DNA of 64,000 bases, from positions 1 to 64,000 of the forward strand of contig NZ_JAHVJA010000003.1 in the NCBI RefSeq assembly GCF_019801465.1. The letters run 5' to 3'. This DNA comes from Leisingera daeponensis. GTDB taxonomy: Bacteria > Pseudomonadota > Alphaproteobacteria > Rhodobacterales > Rhodobacteraceae. Of the stretch, positions 37,538-46,423 are shown piece after piece (position 1 is the first letter of the stretch; every line of letters begins with the position of its first letter). The position numbers were made by a program, and so were the translations under genes. The notes below the pieces were generated by a model. It worked only from the letters and a program-made list of their open reading frames with translations. It was not told the origin of the DNA and searched no databases.

Positions 37538-37668
37538 CTTCCGGACGGATGGCATTTGGAAACCATCCTGACAAGGTGCGGCAATTGAGCTAGCGGTTTG
37601 ACTTCGACGCAATTGTAAAAACTCGAAAAGCTGCTTAGCCTCCGGGAACAGCTCTGCGGGAGGTTTTC

Positions 37669-38712
37669 ATGACGCGGCGTCCTTCTTTCGAAATCGGCGG
37701 CTTCCTCATTCCGCCCGGCACCCGCCGCACGGTGGATCTGCCGGTCAGCGTGCTGTCGGACCACACGCCGGTCACCATGTCCGCCCATGTCATCCACGGC
37801 GCGGAGGACGGCCCGGCGCTGTTTGTCTCCGCCGCCATCCACGGTGACGAGGTGATCGGGGTGGAAATCGCCCGCCGCCTGCTCCGCAGCCGCCAGTTCT
37901 CGCGGCTCAAGGGCACGCTGATCGTGGTGCCGATCGTCAACACCTTCGGCTTCCTCAACCACTCCCGCTACCTGCCGGACCGGCGCGACCTGAACCGCTC
38001 CTTCCCCGGCAGCGAGGGCGGCTCGCTCGCCAGCCGCCTGGCGCATCTGTTCATGACGGAGGTGGTGGCGCGCTGCGATCTGGGCATCGACCTGCATTCT
38101 GCCGCCATCCACCGCACCAACATGCCGCAGATCCGGGTGTCGCCAAAGGCCAAGGACACGCTGGCCTATGCCGATGCCTTCGGCGCGCCGGTGGTAATCC
38201 GCTCGGGCCTGCGCGACGGCTCCCTGCGCAAGGAGGCGCAGAAGGCCGGCGTCGATATCCTGCTCTATGAGGCGGGGGAGGGGCTGCGGTTCGACGAGCA
38301 GTCCGCCCGCGTCGGCGTGGCCGGCATCCTGCGGGTGATGCATGCGCTCGGCATGATCCCAGAAGACGGCGTGCCGCTGGCCGAGGCGGTGCCGGTCAAG
38401 GCCAGCGACAGCAGCTGGGAGCGCGCCCCCGCCGGCGGGCTGCTGCGCGCCTACAAAAGCACCGGCGAGATGGTGGAGGAAGGCGATGTGCTCGGCTTTG
38501 TCTCCGACCCCTTCGGCGAGAAGGAGGAAGAGCTGCGCGCCAGCATGGCGGGCCTGATCATCGGCCGTGCCAACATGCCGATCGTCAACGAGGGCGACGC
38601 GCTGTTCCACATCGCCAAAGTGGCGACGCCGGAGGAAGCCGAAAGCCGCATCGAAAGCCTGAACGCCCAGCTGGACGGCGCCGCGATGTTCGACGAGGAT
38701 GAGATCATCTGA
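37669..38712 (+). CDS. Succinylglutamate desuccinylase/aspartoacylase-family (M14) hydrolase
   Basis: A 347-residue zinc-dependent hydrolase. Zinc ligands are visible as HGDE (about residues 64-67) and the DLHS histidine near 143; the catalytic Glu lies in LLYEAGEG near 202. A C-terminal beta domain (about 260-325) resembles a biotinyl-lipoyl-like fold (GLLRAYKSTGEMVEEGDVLGFV). This subfamily acts on amide-linked acyl or glutamyl groups; the substrate is unknown. It is the last gene of the island before rpmC. Confidence 0.85.
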   Translation: MTRRPSFEIGGFLIPPGTRRTVDLPVSVLSDHTPVTMSAHVIHGAEDGPALFVSAAIHGDEVIGVEIARRLLRSRQFSRLKGTLIVVPIVNTFGFLNHSRYLPDRRDLNRSFPGSEGGSLASRLAHLFMTEVVARCDLGIDLHSAAIHRTNMPQIRVSPKAKDTLAYADAFGAPVVIRSGLRDGSLRKEAQKAGVDILLYEAGEGLRFDEQSARVGVAGILRVMHALGMIPEDGVPLAEAVPVKASDSSWERAPAGGLLRAYKSTGEMVEEGDVLGFVSDPFGEKEEELRASMAGLIIGRANMPIVNEGDALFHIAKVATPEEAESRIESLNAQLDGAAMFDEDEII

Positions 38713-38913
38713 CCGCCTGCGGCGGGCGGCCCAATCTTTCCCTTGCCCCTGAACTCCTTGTCCTCTATAGGGACCCATCGCTTGCGCCCGGTCCGGCATG
38801 GATCAGGGGCAGGTGATTCTTTTTTGCTGCCCGATCCGGGCGGTTGACATAACCCACCAGGTAACAAGGTGACCCTCGGGGCCTTCTGGTGCTTTGGACA
38901 AGGAACAAAGGCG

Positions 38914-39114
38914 ATGAACGCCAATGATCTGCGCGAGAAGACCGTGGATGAACTCCGCGACATGCTCGCATCCCTGAAAAAAGAGAGCTTCAACCTGCGC
39001 TTTCAGCAGGCAACCGGTCAGTTGGAATCGACCTCCGGCATCAAAGCGGCCCGCCGCAACGCTGCCCGCGTCAAGACCATCCTGAACGAAAAAGCTGCAG
39101 CAGCAGCCGAATAA
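38914..39114 (+). CDS. rpmC: 50S ribosomal protein L29
   Basis: A 66-residue L29 ([54 protein letters not shown]). The ATG at 38914 follows AAGGAACAAAGG. It restarts the ribosomal protein run after the 3.9-kb island; TTGACA at 38844-38849 may be the -35 of its own promoter, but no clear -10 follows. Confidence 0.96.
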   Translation: MNANDLREKTVDELRDMLASLKKESFNLRFQQATGQLESTSGIKAARRNAARVKTILNEKAAAAAE

Positions 39115-39125
39115 GGAGCGACACA

Positions 39126-39356
39126 ATGCCCAAACGTATCCTGCAAGGCGTTGTGACCAGCGACGCAAACGCCCAGACCGTCACCGTCTCGGTTGAACGC
39201 CGCTTCACGCACCCGGTTCTGAAGAAAACCATCCGTAAGTCCAAGAAATACCGGGCTCACGATGAAAAGAACGCTTTCAAGGTCGGCGATTCCGTACGCA
39301 TCATCGAGTGCGCGCCGAAATCGAAAACGAAACGCTGGGAAGTTCTGGAAGCCTAA
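39126..39356 (+). CDS. rpsQ: 30S ribosomal protein S17
   Basis: A 76-residue S17 ([62 protein letters not shown]). It starts 11 bp after rpmC with AAGGAG upstream. Confidence 0.97.
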   Translation: MPKRILQGVVTSDANAQTVTVSVERRFTHPVLKKTIRKSKKYRAHDEKNAFKVGDSVRIIECAPKSKTKRWEVLEA

Positions 39357-39374
39357 GAGTCTCATCCGAGACTC
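39357..39374 (+). other. Hairpin between rpsQ and rplN
   Basis: GAGTCTC / GAGACTC with an ATCC loop starts right after the rpsQ stop, in a 99-bp gap that is unusually long for this cluster. No T-run follows; it may be an RNA processing or stability element. Confidence 0.45.
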
Positions 39375-39455
39375 CTGGCGGCTAGACTTAACAGTCAGTC
39401 GAAACCCTGGGGGATACCAGCACGCATCGCTGCCCCATAGGTCGGGAGAAACCAC

Positions 39456-39824
39456 ATGATCCAGATGCAAACAAATCTGGATGTTGCTGACAACTCCGGC
39501 GCCCGCCGAGTTCAGTGCATCAAGGTTCTGGGTGGCTCCAAGCGTAAATACGCTTCCGTTGGCGACATCATCGTCGTCTCGGTTAAAGAAGCCATCCCGC
39601 GCGGCCGCGTGAAAAAAGGCGACGTCCGTAAGGCCGTTGTCGTGCGCACCGCCAAAGAAGTCCGCCGCGAAGACGGCACCGCGATCCGTTTTGACCGGAA
39701 CGCAGCTGTCATCCTGAACAACAACAACGAGCCGGTCGGTACCCGTATCTTTGGCCCGGTTGTTCGTGAACTGCGCGCGAAGAACTTCATGAAGATCATC
39801 TCGCTGGCTCCGGAGGTGCTGTAA
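39456..39824 (+). CDS. rplN: 50S ribosomal protein L14
   Basis: A 122-residue L14 ([41 protein letters not shown]...[11 protein letters not shown]). CGGGAGAAACC precedes the ATG. Confidence 0.98.
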   Translation: MIQMQTNLDVADNSGARRVQCIKVLGGSKRKYASVGDIIVVSVKEAIPRGRVKKGDVRKAVVVRTAKEVRREDGTAIRFDRNAAVILNNNNEPVGTRIFGPVVRELRAKNFMKIISLAPEVL

Positions 39825-39826
39825 TT

Positions 39827-40132
39827 ATGGCTGCGAAACTCCGTAAAGGCGACAAGGTCGTCGTGCTGGCAGGCCGCGATAAGGGCAAGGAAGGCACCAT
39901 TGCTTCCGTTGACCCGAAAGCCGGCAAAGCCGTCGTCGAAGGCGTGAACATGGCAATCCGCCACACCCGCCAGACTCAAAACAGCCAGGGCGGCCGTCTG
40001 CCCAAGGCACTGCCGATCGACCTGTCGAACCTGGCACTGCTGGACAGCAACGGCAAAGCAACCCGCGTCGGCTTCCGCGAGGAAGACGGCAAGAAGGTGC
40101 GCTTCGCCAAGACCACCGGGGAGACTGTCTGA
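39827..40132 (+). CDS. rplX: 50S ribosomal protein L24
   Basis: A 101-residue L24 with the KOW motif ([22 protein letters not shown]). It begins 2 bp after rplN; its stop shares one base with the rplE start (TGATG). Confidence 0.98.
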   Translation: MAAKLRKGDKVVVLAGRDKGKEGTIASVDPKAGKAVVEGVNMAIRHTRQTQNSQGGRLPKALPIDLSNLALLDSNGKATRVGFREEDGKKVRFAKTTGETV

Positions 40133-40695
40133 TGCTTGACGCTGCAACCTACACCCCGCGCCTGAAAACTCTCTACAAGGACACCATCCGTGGCGCCCTG
40201 AAAGAAGAGTTCGGCTACAAGAACGACATGATGCTCCCCAAGCTGGAGAAAATCGTTCTGAATATCGGCTGCGGCCGTGCTGCTGTCAAAGACAGCAAGA
40301 AAGCCAAATCCGCCCAGGCCGACCTGACCGCGATTGCGGGCCAGAAGGCTCTGACCACCGTGGCAAAGAACTCCATCGCCGGCTTCCGCGTTCGCGAAGG
40401 CATGCCGATGGGCGCCAAGGTGACCCTGCGCGGTGACCGGATGTACGAATTCCTCGACCGTCTGATCACCATTGCGATGCCCCGTATCCGCGACTTCCGC
40501 GGCGTTTCGGGCACCTCCTTCGACGGCCGCGGCAACTATGCCATGGGCCTGAAAGAGCACATCGTGTTCCCGGAAATCGATTTCGACAAGATCGACGAAG
40601 CCTGGGGCATGGACATCGTGATCGCCACCACCGCGAAAACCGACGCGGAAGCAAAGGCGCTGTTGAAAGCTTTCAACATGCCCTTCAACAGCTAA
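40132..40695 (+). CDS. rplE: 50S ribosomal protein L5
   Basis: A 187-residue L5 ([58 protein letters not shown]). It binds 5S rRNA. It overlaps rplX by one base. Confidence 0.98.
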   Translation: MLDAATYTPRLKTLYKDTIRGALKEEFGYKNDMMLPKLEKIVLNIGCGRAAVKDSKKAKSAQADLTAIAGQKALTTVAKNSIAGFRVREGMPMGAKVTLRGDRMYEFLDRLITIAMPRIRDFRGVSGTSFDGRGNYAMGLKEHIVFPEIDFDKIDEAWGMDIVIATTAKTDAEAKALLKAFNMPFNS

Positions 40696-40715
40696 GCGCG
40701 GGAAGGATAGAGACC

Positions 40716-41021
40716 ATGGCTAAGAAAAGCATGATCGAACGCGAGAAGAAGCGCGAGCGCCTGGTGGCAAAATACGCCGCAAAGCGTGCCGAGCTGAAAG
40801 AAATCGCAAACGACGAATCCCGCCCGATGGAAGAGCGCTTCAAGGCGCGTCTGAAACTGGCGAAACTGCCGCGTAACTCGTCGGCAACCCGTCTTCACAA
40901 CCGTTGCCAGCTCACCGGCCGTCCGCACGCTTACTACCGTAAGTTGAAGGTCAGCCGTATTGCGCTGCGCGAGCTGGGTTCTGCTGGTCAGATCCCCGGC
41001 CTGGTGAAATCGAGCTGGTAA
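40716..41021 (+). CDS. rpsN: 30S ribosomal protein S14 (zinc-free form)
   Basis: A 101-residue S14 of the long, C-minus type: [40 protein letters not shown], without the CxxC...CxxC zinc site. AAGGA lies upstream. Confidence 0.98.
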   Translation: MAKKSMIEREKKRERLVAKYAAKRAELKEIANDESRPMEERFKARLKLAKLPRNSSATRLHNRCQLTGRPHAYYRKLKVSRIALRELGSAGQIPGLVKSSW

Positions 41022-41034
41022 GGGAGAGACTGAT

Positions 41035-41427
41035 ATGAACGATCCTATCGGCGATATGCTCACCCGTATCCGTAACTCTCAGATGCGCGGCAAATCCACC
41101 GTCATGACCCCGGCCTCCAAGCTGCGGGCATGGGTGCTGGACGTGCTGGCAGACGAGGGCTACATCCGCGGTTATGAGAAGATGACTGGTGAAAATGGCC
41201 ACCCGGCCATCGAAATCAGCCTCAAGTACTTCGACGGCGAACCTGTCATTCGCGAGCTCAAGCGGGTCTCCAAGCCCGGCCGCCGCGTTTACATGGGCGT
41301 CAATGACATCCCGTCGGTCCGTCAGGGCCTGGGCGTGTCGATTGTCTCCACCCCCAAGGGTGTGATGTCGGACGCAAACGCACGCGCAGCCAACGTTGGC
41401 GGCGAAGTGCTTTGCACCGTCTTCTAA
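41035..41427 (+). CDS. rpsH: 30S ribosomal protein S8
   Basis: A 130-residue S8 ([56 protein letters not shown]). In E. coli S8 represses the spc operon by binding its mRNA; whether that holds here is not visible. Confidence 0.98.
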   Translation: MNDPIGDMLTRIRNSQMRGKSTVMTPASKLRAWVLDVLADEGYIRGYEKMTGENGHPAIEISLKYFDGEPVIRELKRVSKPGRRVYMGVNDIPSVRQGLGVSIVSTPKGVMSDANARAANVGGEVLCTVF

Positions 41428-41439
41428 GGAGGCCTCGCA

Positions 41440-41973
41440 ATGTCCCGTATTGGTAAGAAACCGGTCGAACTGCCCAGCGGCGTCTCCGCCTCTGTGTCCG
41501 GCCAGACCATCGAAGTGAAAGGCCCGAAAGGCGCCCGCACCTTCACCGCAACCGACGACGTCACCCTCTCCGTGAACGACAACGTTGTCACCATCGAGCC
41601 GCGCGGCAAGTCCAAGCGTGCCCGTCAGCAGTGGGGCATGTCCCGCACTCAGGTGGCCAACCTCGTGACCGGCGTGACCCAGGGCTTCAAGAAAGAGCTG
41701 GAGATCCAGGGTGTGGGTTACCGGGCTCAGATGCAGGGCAACACCCTGAAGCTGAACCTGGGCTACAGCCACGACGTCGACTTCGTTGCACCCGATGGCA
41801 TCACCATCACCGCACCGAAGCAGACTGAAATCGTTGTGGAAGGTATCGACCAGCAGCAGGTGGGCGAAGTGGCGGCGAAAATCCGCGACTGGCGCCGTCC
41901 CGAGCCGTACAAAGGCAAGGGCATCCGCTACAAGGGCGAGTTCATCTTCCGCAAGGAAGGCAAGAAGAAGTAA
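41440..41973 (+). CDS. rplF: 50S ribosomal protein L6
   Basis: A 177-residue L6 ([57 protein letters not shown]). AGGAGG lies upstream of the ATG. Confidence 0.98.
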   Translation: MSRIGKKPVELPSGVSASVSGQTIEVKGPKGARTFTATDDVTLSVNDNVVTIEPRGKSKRARQQWGMSRTQVANLVTGVTQGFKKELEIQGVGYRAQMQGNTLKLNLGYSHDVDFVAPDGITITAPKQTEIVVEGIDQQQVGEVAAKIRDWRRPEPYKGKGIRYKGEFIFRKEGKKK

Positions 41974-41984
41974 GGACCAGCAAA

Positions 41985-42344
41985 ATGGCAAACAGCAAAC
42001 GTACCCTGTTTCTGAAGCGCCGGCTGCGCGTCCGGAACAAGCTTCGCAAAGTGAACGCAGGCCGTCCGCGTCTGTCCGTGCACCGTTCGAACAAGAACAT
42101 CTCTGTTCAGCTGATCGACGACCTGCGCGGCGTGACCCTGGCAGCGGCGTCGACCCTGGAAAAAGATCTCGGTGTTGTCGGCAAGAACAACATCGACGCA
42201 GCGTCCAAAGTTGGTGCAGCGATCGCCGAGCGCGCAAAAGCGGCTGGCGTGACCGAAGCCTACTTCGACCGCGGCGGCTTCCTGTTCCACGGCAAGGTGA
42301 AGGCTCTGGCCGACGCTGCGCGTGAAGGCGGCCTGAAGATCTAA
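41985..42344 (+). CDS. rplR: 50S ribosomal protein L18
   Basis: A 119-residue L18 ([62 protein letters not shown]). It binds 5S rRNA with L5. It starts 11 bp after rplF. Confidence 0.98.
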   Translation: MANSKRTLFLKRRLRVRNKLRKVNAGRPRLSVHRSNKNISVQLIDDLRGVTLAAASTLEKDLGVVGKNNIDAASKVGAAIAERAKAAGVTEAYFDRGGFLFHGKVKALADAAREGGLKI

Positions 42345-42352
42345 TCCCATGC

Positions 42353-42408
42353 GGGCGGCCTCTTGGGGCCGCCCCGATGATCCGGGAACCCGGACCCGTT
42401 CCGGGTTC
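42353..42408 (+). other. Two hairpins between rplR and rpsE
   Basis: The 114-bp gap holds GGGCGGCC / GGCCGCCC (42353-42374) and a perfect 9-bp GAACCCGGA / TCCGGGTTC (42386-42408). Neither has a T-run. Two stable stems inside an otherwise tight operon suggest an attenuation or RNA processing point between L18 and S5. Confidence 0.5.
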
Positions 42409-42458
42409 ACCAAGGATTGATAGAACAGGCGCCTGGCGCCCTATGAAAGGAATGCCTG

Positions 42459-43028
42459 ATGGCAGAACGTGAAAACCGCCGCGGCCCCCGCCGCGAGCGT
42501 GAAGAGGCACCGGAATTTGCAGATCGCCTGGTCGCGATCAACCGCGTGTCGAAAACCGTAAAAGGCGGTAAGCGCTTTGGCTTCGCAGCCCTGGTTGTCG
42601 TTGGCGACCAGAAAGGCCGCGTCGGCTTTGGCAAGGGCAAGGCGAAAGAAGTGCCCGAGGCGATCCGCAAGGCGACCGAGCAGGCGAAACGCCAGATGAT
42701 CCGCGTGCCGCTGAAAGAAGGCCGCACCCTGCACCACGACATGTCCGGCCGCCACGGCGCAGGCAAAGTTGTGATGCGGACCGCACCGGAAGGTACCGGT
42801 ATCATCGCGGGCGGCCCGATGCGTGCCGTGTTCGAGATGCTGGGCATCAAGGACGTGGTCTCCAAGTCGATCGGTTCGCAGAACCCCTACAACATGATCC
42901 GCGCCACCCTGAACGGCCTGCAGAAAGAGCAGAGCCCGCGTTCGGTGGCTCAGCGCCGCGGCAAAAAGGTCGCCGACATCCTGCCCAAGCGGGACGACGC
43001 ACCGGCAGCTGCCGAAGCTGAAGCGTAA
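42459..43028 (+). CDS. rpsE: 30S ribosomal protein S5
   Basis: A 189-residue S5 ([51 protein letters not shown]). The N-terminal extension is rich in Arg and Glu. GAAAGGAATGCCTG precedes the ATG. Confidence 0.98.
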   Translation: MAERENRRGPRREREEAPEFADRLVAINRVSKTVKGGKRFGFAALVVVGDQKGRVGFGKGKAKEVPEAIRKATEQAKRQMIRVPLKEGRTLHHDMSGRHGAGKVVMRTAPEGTGIIAGGPMRAVFEMLGIKDVVSKSIGSQNPYNMIRATLNGLQKEQSPRSVAQRRGKKVADILPKRDDAPAAAEAEA

Positions 43029-43041
43029 GGAGTAGAGAGAC

Positions 43042-43230
43042 ATGGCAAAAACCATCGTCGTCAAGCAGATCGGCTCGCCGATCCGCCGCCCCGCCAAACA
43101 GCGCGCAACCCTGGTTGGCCTGGGCCTGAACAAGATGCACAAGACCCGTGAGCTGGAGGACACTCCTTCGGTCCGCGGCATGGTCAACTCGATCCCGCAC
43201 CTGGTTCAGATCATCGAAGAGCGCGGCTAA
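43042..43230 (+). CDS. rpmD: 50S ribosomal protein L30
   Basis: A 62-residue L30 ([45 protein letters not shown]). It is the last gene before the second interruption of the cluster; rplO, which normally follows at once, is 3.2 kb further on. Confidence 0.97.
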   Translation: MAKTIVVKQIGSPIRRPAKQRATLVGLGLNKMHKTRELEDTPSVRGMVNSIPHLVQIIEERG

Positions 43231-43257
43231 GCCCCTTTTCGAGCACTGACATTGGAA

Positions 43258-43289
43258 AACGCCTCCGGGAAGCCGGGGGCGTTTTTCGT
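43258..43289 (+). terminator. Intrinsic terminator after rpmD
   Basis: An 11-bp stem AACGCCTCCGG / CCGGGGGCGTT (one T-G wobble), GAAG loop, then TTTTTCG. It ends the rpmC-rpmD unit, so rplO-secY-adk must use a separate promoter. Confidence 0.9.
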
Positions 43290-43366
43290 TGTGCGGAAGA
43301 AACCGCAATCAGGGCCGGGTGGCTTCCGGAAGGCGCAGAAGTGTTGTGCCGCAGCCATAGCGTGGT

Positions 43367-44329
43367 ATGCGTGTGCACGACCTTCCAGCCAGCAGCAGTG
43401 AAACAGAAATGACCCATCCGGCCCGCGATCCCGTGAGAACAGGAGCCAAATCGGCGCTCTGGGCCATTACCGGCCTCGTTCTTCTTTGCGCCGGGGTCTT
43501 CGGTCTCTTCGGGCGCAGCGAGTGGAACCCCCTTGTTTCTGCGGCGGAGCGGACTGCCGAAGATATCGCAACGTCCTCTGTGGCCGTTTACGTCTCGCTG
43601 CGGGCGATCAATGCCGCGCTGTCCACCGCACAGGAGATCGAGGTGGGCGCGTCGGTCGTCGGGCAGGCCAGCCTCCAGCCGCTGAAGATACTGGAACCTG
43701 TCGACGACACGGTGGAACGCGTGGCCGATGCTGTCTTCATCGTCGCGGCAGGGGCCGCACTCGCCACGGTGGGATTGTCGCCTGTGGTTTCCATCGGGCT
43801 CATTATTCTAGGAGCCGGCATGTTGGGCCGGACTTCCGCTGGCCTTCATCCCTTTTTCGCCGGACCGGTAGAACAGCTCTGCAACAGGGGGATCGCCTTC
43901 GGCTTTGCAGTCGGTCTTGCCATGCCTCTGGTCTTCGCCCTCGGCGTTTGGGCCGGAGAGCGCGCCACCGAAGCCCGGATGAGCACAGCGATGGCTGAGC
44001 TTGAGGGCGTTGCGCAGCAGGCGAAAATTCTCATCGGGGCAGAGGAGGAAGACACGGCGGAGGCGGCCCGGAGCGAGGAAGGCGAGGCCGGGGTATTGGA
44101 ATGGCTGAGCGGCCAGATCACCGGCGTCAGCGATGGCATAAGCGGCGTCTTTGAGCAAAGCGGCCGGTACCTGGAGGCGGCGCAGGTCTTTGTGGAGGAG
44201 GCGGACGCAATTTTGCGCGCATCTCTGACACTCATCGGCATCCTCACGCTCCGCATGCTGGTCTTGCCGGTCTTCCTGCTTTGGGGGGCCATGTCGCTGC
44301 TCAGAGCGGTCCAGCGTCCCGCGGCCTGA
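43367..44329 (+). CDS. Membrane protein of unknown function
   Basis: A 320-residue protein with about four hydrophobic segments (near residues 30-48, 118-152, 172-195 and 287-315). Between the third and fourth lies a soluble acidic stretch (EEEDTAEAARSEEGE). The pattern (tail-anchored helices around a central coiled region) is not one I recognise. The start could also be the ATG at 43409; neither has a good ribosome-binding site. It is the first gene of the rpmD-rplO island. Confidence 0.68.
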   Translation: MRVHDLPASSSETEMTHPARDPVRTGAKSALWAITGLVLLCAGVFGLFGRSEWNPLVSAAERTAEDIATSSVAVYVSLRAINAALSTAQEIEVGASVVGQASLQPLKILEPVDDTVERVADAVFIVAAGAALATVGLSPVVSIGLIILGAGMLGRTSAGLHPFFAGPVEQLCNRGIAFGFAVGLAMPLVFALGVWAGERATEARMSTAMAELEGVAQQAKILIGAEEEDTAEAARSEEGEAGVLEWLSGQITGVSDGISGVFEQSGRYLEAAQVFVEEADAILRASLTLIGILTLRMLVLPVFLLWGAMSLLRAVQRPAA

Positions 44330-44463
44330 AAGGGAAGCCGTGAAGTGGTCGTGCGCGGAATGCGGCCACGCCCAACGATTGCGAAGGAATGAGCCGGAAA
44401 GGGCGGGTGGGCAAGCGTCAACACCCCTTGCAACGCGCGCATATCGGCTTGCCGGTTGCGTCA

Positions 44464-44492
44464 GTTGTTGGAATCGCCTCCCGGTCCTATCT
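44464..44492 (+). promoter_or_regulatory. RpoH-type promoter of the first DUF1127 gene
   Basis: GTTG (44464-44467), 18 bp, CCTATCT (44486-44492). This fits the alphaproteobacterial RpoH pattern CTTG-N17/18-CYTATNT. The unit at 44939-44967 has the same boxes with identical 18-bp spacing, which makes chance less likely. The predicted leader is about 67 nt. Confidence 0.62.
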
Positions 44493-44565
44493 CGGTGCCA
44501 CAGCAAGCGACCAAACACCAAGCACCGGGAATAGGCCCGGACCGCCGCAGACAAGGATCTTAACC

Positions 44566-44778
44566 ATGGCACATGTTATCTCCACCGCCCAGTCCAGCCA
44601 CAGCCTGACCGCGCGCATCCGCGCAACCGTTGACGGGCTGATCGACTCCTGGGCAAAAGCCCGTGAATTCCAGCGCACCTACAACGAGCTGGACGCGCTG
44701 AGCGACCACGAGCTGTCCGACATCGGCGTCCGCCGCAGCGATATCGCCGACATCGCGCGCCAGCACGTCTACGGCTAA
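44566..44778 (+). CDS. DUF1127-family small protein (first copy)
   Basis: A 70-residue protein with an Arg/Lys-containing middle and the DUF1127 signature TYNELDALSDHELSDIGVRRSDI, ending in RQHVYG. In Rhodobacter sphaeroides a DUF1127 protein of this size (CcaF1) is an RNA-binding stress protein whose 3-prime region is processed into CcsR small RNAs. AAGGA lies upstream of the ATG. The downstream CU-loop stem and terminator match that arrangement. Confidence 0.9.
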   Translation: MAHVISTAQSSHSLTARIRATVDGLIDSWAKAREFQRTYNELDALSDHELSDIGVRRSDIADIARQHVYG

Positions 44779-44790
44779 AAAATTCCTTTT

Positions 44791-44868
44791 CCCGGGCGCT
44801 CCTCTCCTCCTCCTCTCCATGCCCGGGCCAAAGCGCCTCTGCCCCTCCGGGGCGGGGGCGTTTTCTTT
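44791..44868 (+). ncRNA. CcsR/cuckoo-like CU-rich-loop small RNA after DUF1127 (first copy)
   Basis: A stem CCCGGGC (44791-44797) / GCCCGGG (44821-44827) exposes a 23-nt loop of almost pure C and U (TCCTCTCCTCCTCCTCTCC core). It is followed directly by a terminator stem (about 44832-44860, GCCCC / GGGGC centre) and TTTTCTTTT. A 3-prime-UTR hairpin with a CCUCC-rich loop behind a DUF1127 gene is the defining layout of CcsR/cuckoo RNAs in Rhodobacterales. The motif CCTCCTCC is present, but the full CCUCCUCCC is not. Confidence 0.7.
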
Positions 44869-44938
44869 TGCCGGCTTTCAAGATCCCTCACGCGTTTGTG
44901 CTATGCGTGCCCGGCATAGCCGCCAGACCAAAGCGCCC

Positions 44939-44967
44939 GTTGCACCTCCGCCGGGCCATCCTTATCT
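44939..44967 (+). promoter_or_regulatory. RpoH-type promoter of the second DUF1127 gene
   Basis: GTTG (44939-44942), 18 bp, CTTATCT (44961-44967), matching the box pattern and spacing found before the first DUF1127 gene. The predicted transcript would have a leader of about 70 nt. Confidence 0.62.
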
Positions 44968-45043
44968 CCCGTTCACCTCAGACGAACAGATCAAGCGACG
45001 CGCCGGAAGCACGTTCCGGCAGCGCAGCGAAGGAACAAGAACA

Positions 45044-45259
45044 ATGGCTTATTCAACTCTTTCCGCACCGGTCTCCGCCGGTCTTTTCACCCGTTTCCTG
45101 AGCGTGGCCTCCGGCCTGTACCGGAACTGGCAGCGGCGCCGCGAATACCGGCAGACCGTGCACGCTCTGCGCGCCCTCTCGGCCCGCGATCTGGCCGACA
45201 TCGGCCTCAGCCGCTGCGCCATCCCCGGCGCCGCCCGCGAGCACGTCTACGGCAAGTGA
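45044..45259 (+). CDS. DUF1127-family small protein (second copy)
   Basis: A 71-residue paralogue with the signature TVHALRALSARDLADIGLSRCAIPGAAREHVYGK and a basic middle (YRNWQRRREYRQ). It shares the C-terminal HVYG with the first copy but is otherwise diverged, so the duplication is old. GAAGGAACAAGAAC precedes the ATG. It has its own RpoH-like promoter and its own CU-loop RNA. Confidence 0.9.
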   Translation: MAYSTLSAPVSAGLFTRFLSVASGLYRNWQRRREYRQTVHALRALSARDLADIGLSRCAIPGAAREHVYGK

Positions 45260-45266
45260 TCTCCCC

Positions 45267-45345
45267 GGCCGGCTGACGGATCCTCCTCCCTCTCCAACAG
45301 CCCGGCCCCAAAGCGCCCCCGCCACTCCGGCGGGGGCGTTTTTGT
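45267..45345 (+). ncRNA. CcsR/cuckoo-like CU-rich-loop small RNA after DUF1127 (second copy)
   Basis: A stem GGCCGGCTG (45267-45275) / CAGCCCGGCC (45298-45307, one bulged C) displays a loop containing CCTCCTCCC (45282-45290) exactly, the motif that names CcsR RNAs. A strong terminator follows at about 45312-45340 (GCGCCCCCGCC / GGCGGGGGCGT, then TTTTTGTTTT). The layout copies that of the first DUF1127 unit. Confidence 0.76.
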
Positions 45346-45379
45346 TTTCAGGTTCAGCGCCCCGCCCGGCCGGCAGGCC

Positions 45380-45473
45380 GGGCAGCGCCCGAACCGCCCG
45401 TGTCAAACCGAAGGTTTGCCTCCGGCAAAACGGGCGGGCGCTCCTCGCCCACCCCTCGGTTCGGGCACTGCCC
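45380..45473. repeat. 94-bp palindromic intergenic element
   Basis: Long inverted repeat: 17-bp arms at 45380-45396 and 45457-45473 match at 16 positions (one C-to-T change). Between them is a nested set of short inverted repeats, including CAAACC / GGTTTG and a GCCCGCCCG-type arm. No frame through it looks coding. It resembles a repetitive extragenic palindrome or a folded RNA; only one copy is seen in this window. The rest of the 577-bp gap 45260-45836 shows nothing else except the small RNA above. Confidence 0.5.
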
Positions 45474-45836
45474 TCCGTGATCTTCAAAACCGGGGTCGCC
45501 AGCCCGTTGCGCACCCACCGTACGCACCGCCTACGGCGTTTTAACCGGTCTGTTGCAGGATCATTCCCGGTCATGATCACCCGCCGGGCCTGACACCCCC
45601 GGCACCTGGAACAGGGCTCCGGTCTGGCACCCGGAGCGCGCAAGACGCGTTTTCGCATGGGCTATGCTCATCCCATCTCCACCCCGGCGGCGCCGCCACC
45701 CTTTAACGGACGGTCAGCAGCGGAACGGAAACAGAGAGGCAGTGGGTACAGAGAGCAACCGGCAGGGCAGGGGCCTTGGCGGGGCGCATTCAGTGTGCGA
45801 GTTTCCCGGTCAAGTATTTGAGTAGCGGTGTGATTG

Positions 45837-46268
45837 ATGAGCAAGGACAAAGCTATTGCAGATTTGAAAGCCCTTGTACGCTCGGCCTCCCATGAAGCGC
45901 TTTGGGAAATTGCCCGCCATGATAGCTATGTTGACGCTAAGGGGCACCAGAAGCATTTCGATGCAATGTTGGAATTAATCAATCTGTATGATTGTGAATT
46001 CAAGGCGCGAGTAAACATGAGTTGGTACCCGCAGGAAGCCATTGAACTATGCTCGCACTGCTATGAGGAACACAACCCTGAACCCTTTGCCGTCTCGACT
46101 GCGATCTTGCTGATTGATGACCTAGTTTATGAGTTCATGGACTACATGGATTTTCGCTTGGAGAACCTTGGCGAAAAGACATATGCAGCCCTTCCAAAAA
46201 TTTACTGTGAACCGATTTTGGCCGGTATTCAGGCATTGGATTTGCCCCCTTACATCAGAGATGTTTAA
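45837..46268 (+). CDS. Hypothetical protein, AT-rich orphan gene
   Basis: A 143-residue acidic soluble protein (YDCEFKARVNMSWYPQEAIELCSHCYEEHNPEP; helix-rich, CSHC in the middle). The DNA is visibly poorer in GC and uses codons such as TTG, GAT and ATT far more than its neighbours, a sign of recent arrival. The size, acidity and solitary position resemble orphan immunity proteins of polymorphic toxin systems, but no toxin gene adjoins. It sits just before rplO. Confidence 0.72.
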   Translation: MSKDKAIADLKALVRSASHEALWEIARHDSYVDAKGHQKHFDAMLELINLYDCEFKARVNMSWYPQEAIELCSHCYEEHNPEPFAVSTAILLIDDLVYEFMDYMDFRLENLGEKTYAALPKIYCEPILAGIQALDLPPYIRDV

Positions 46269-46423
46269 GGTCGGCCGCGTCCCGGCGATGAAGAGACCTT
46301 GATCCCACTCCCCATCCCGTCTATAGGCACCCGGTGGCGTTCTGCGCCACGGAATCACCAATCAAGAAACGCCGTGTTCGGGCCATCACGCTTCGGGGCC
46401 CGCATCCGGCAAGGAGAAGCGAC

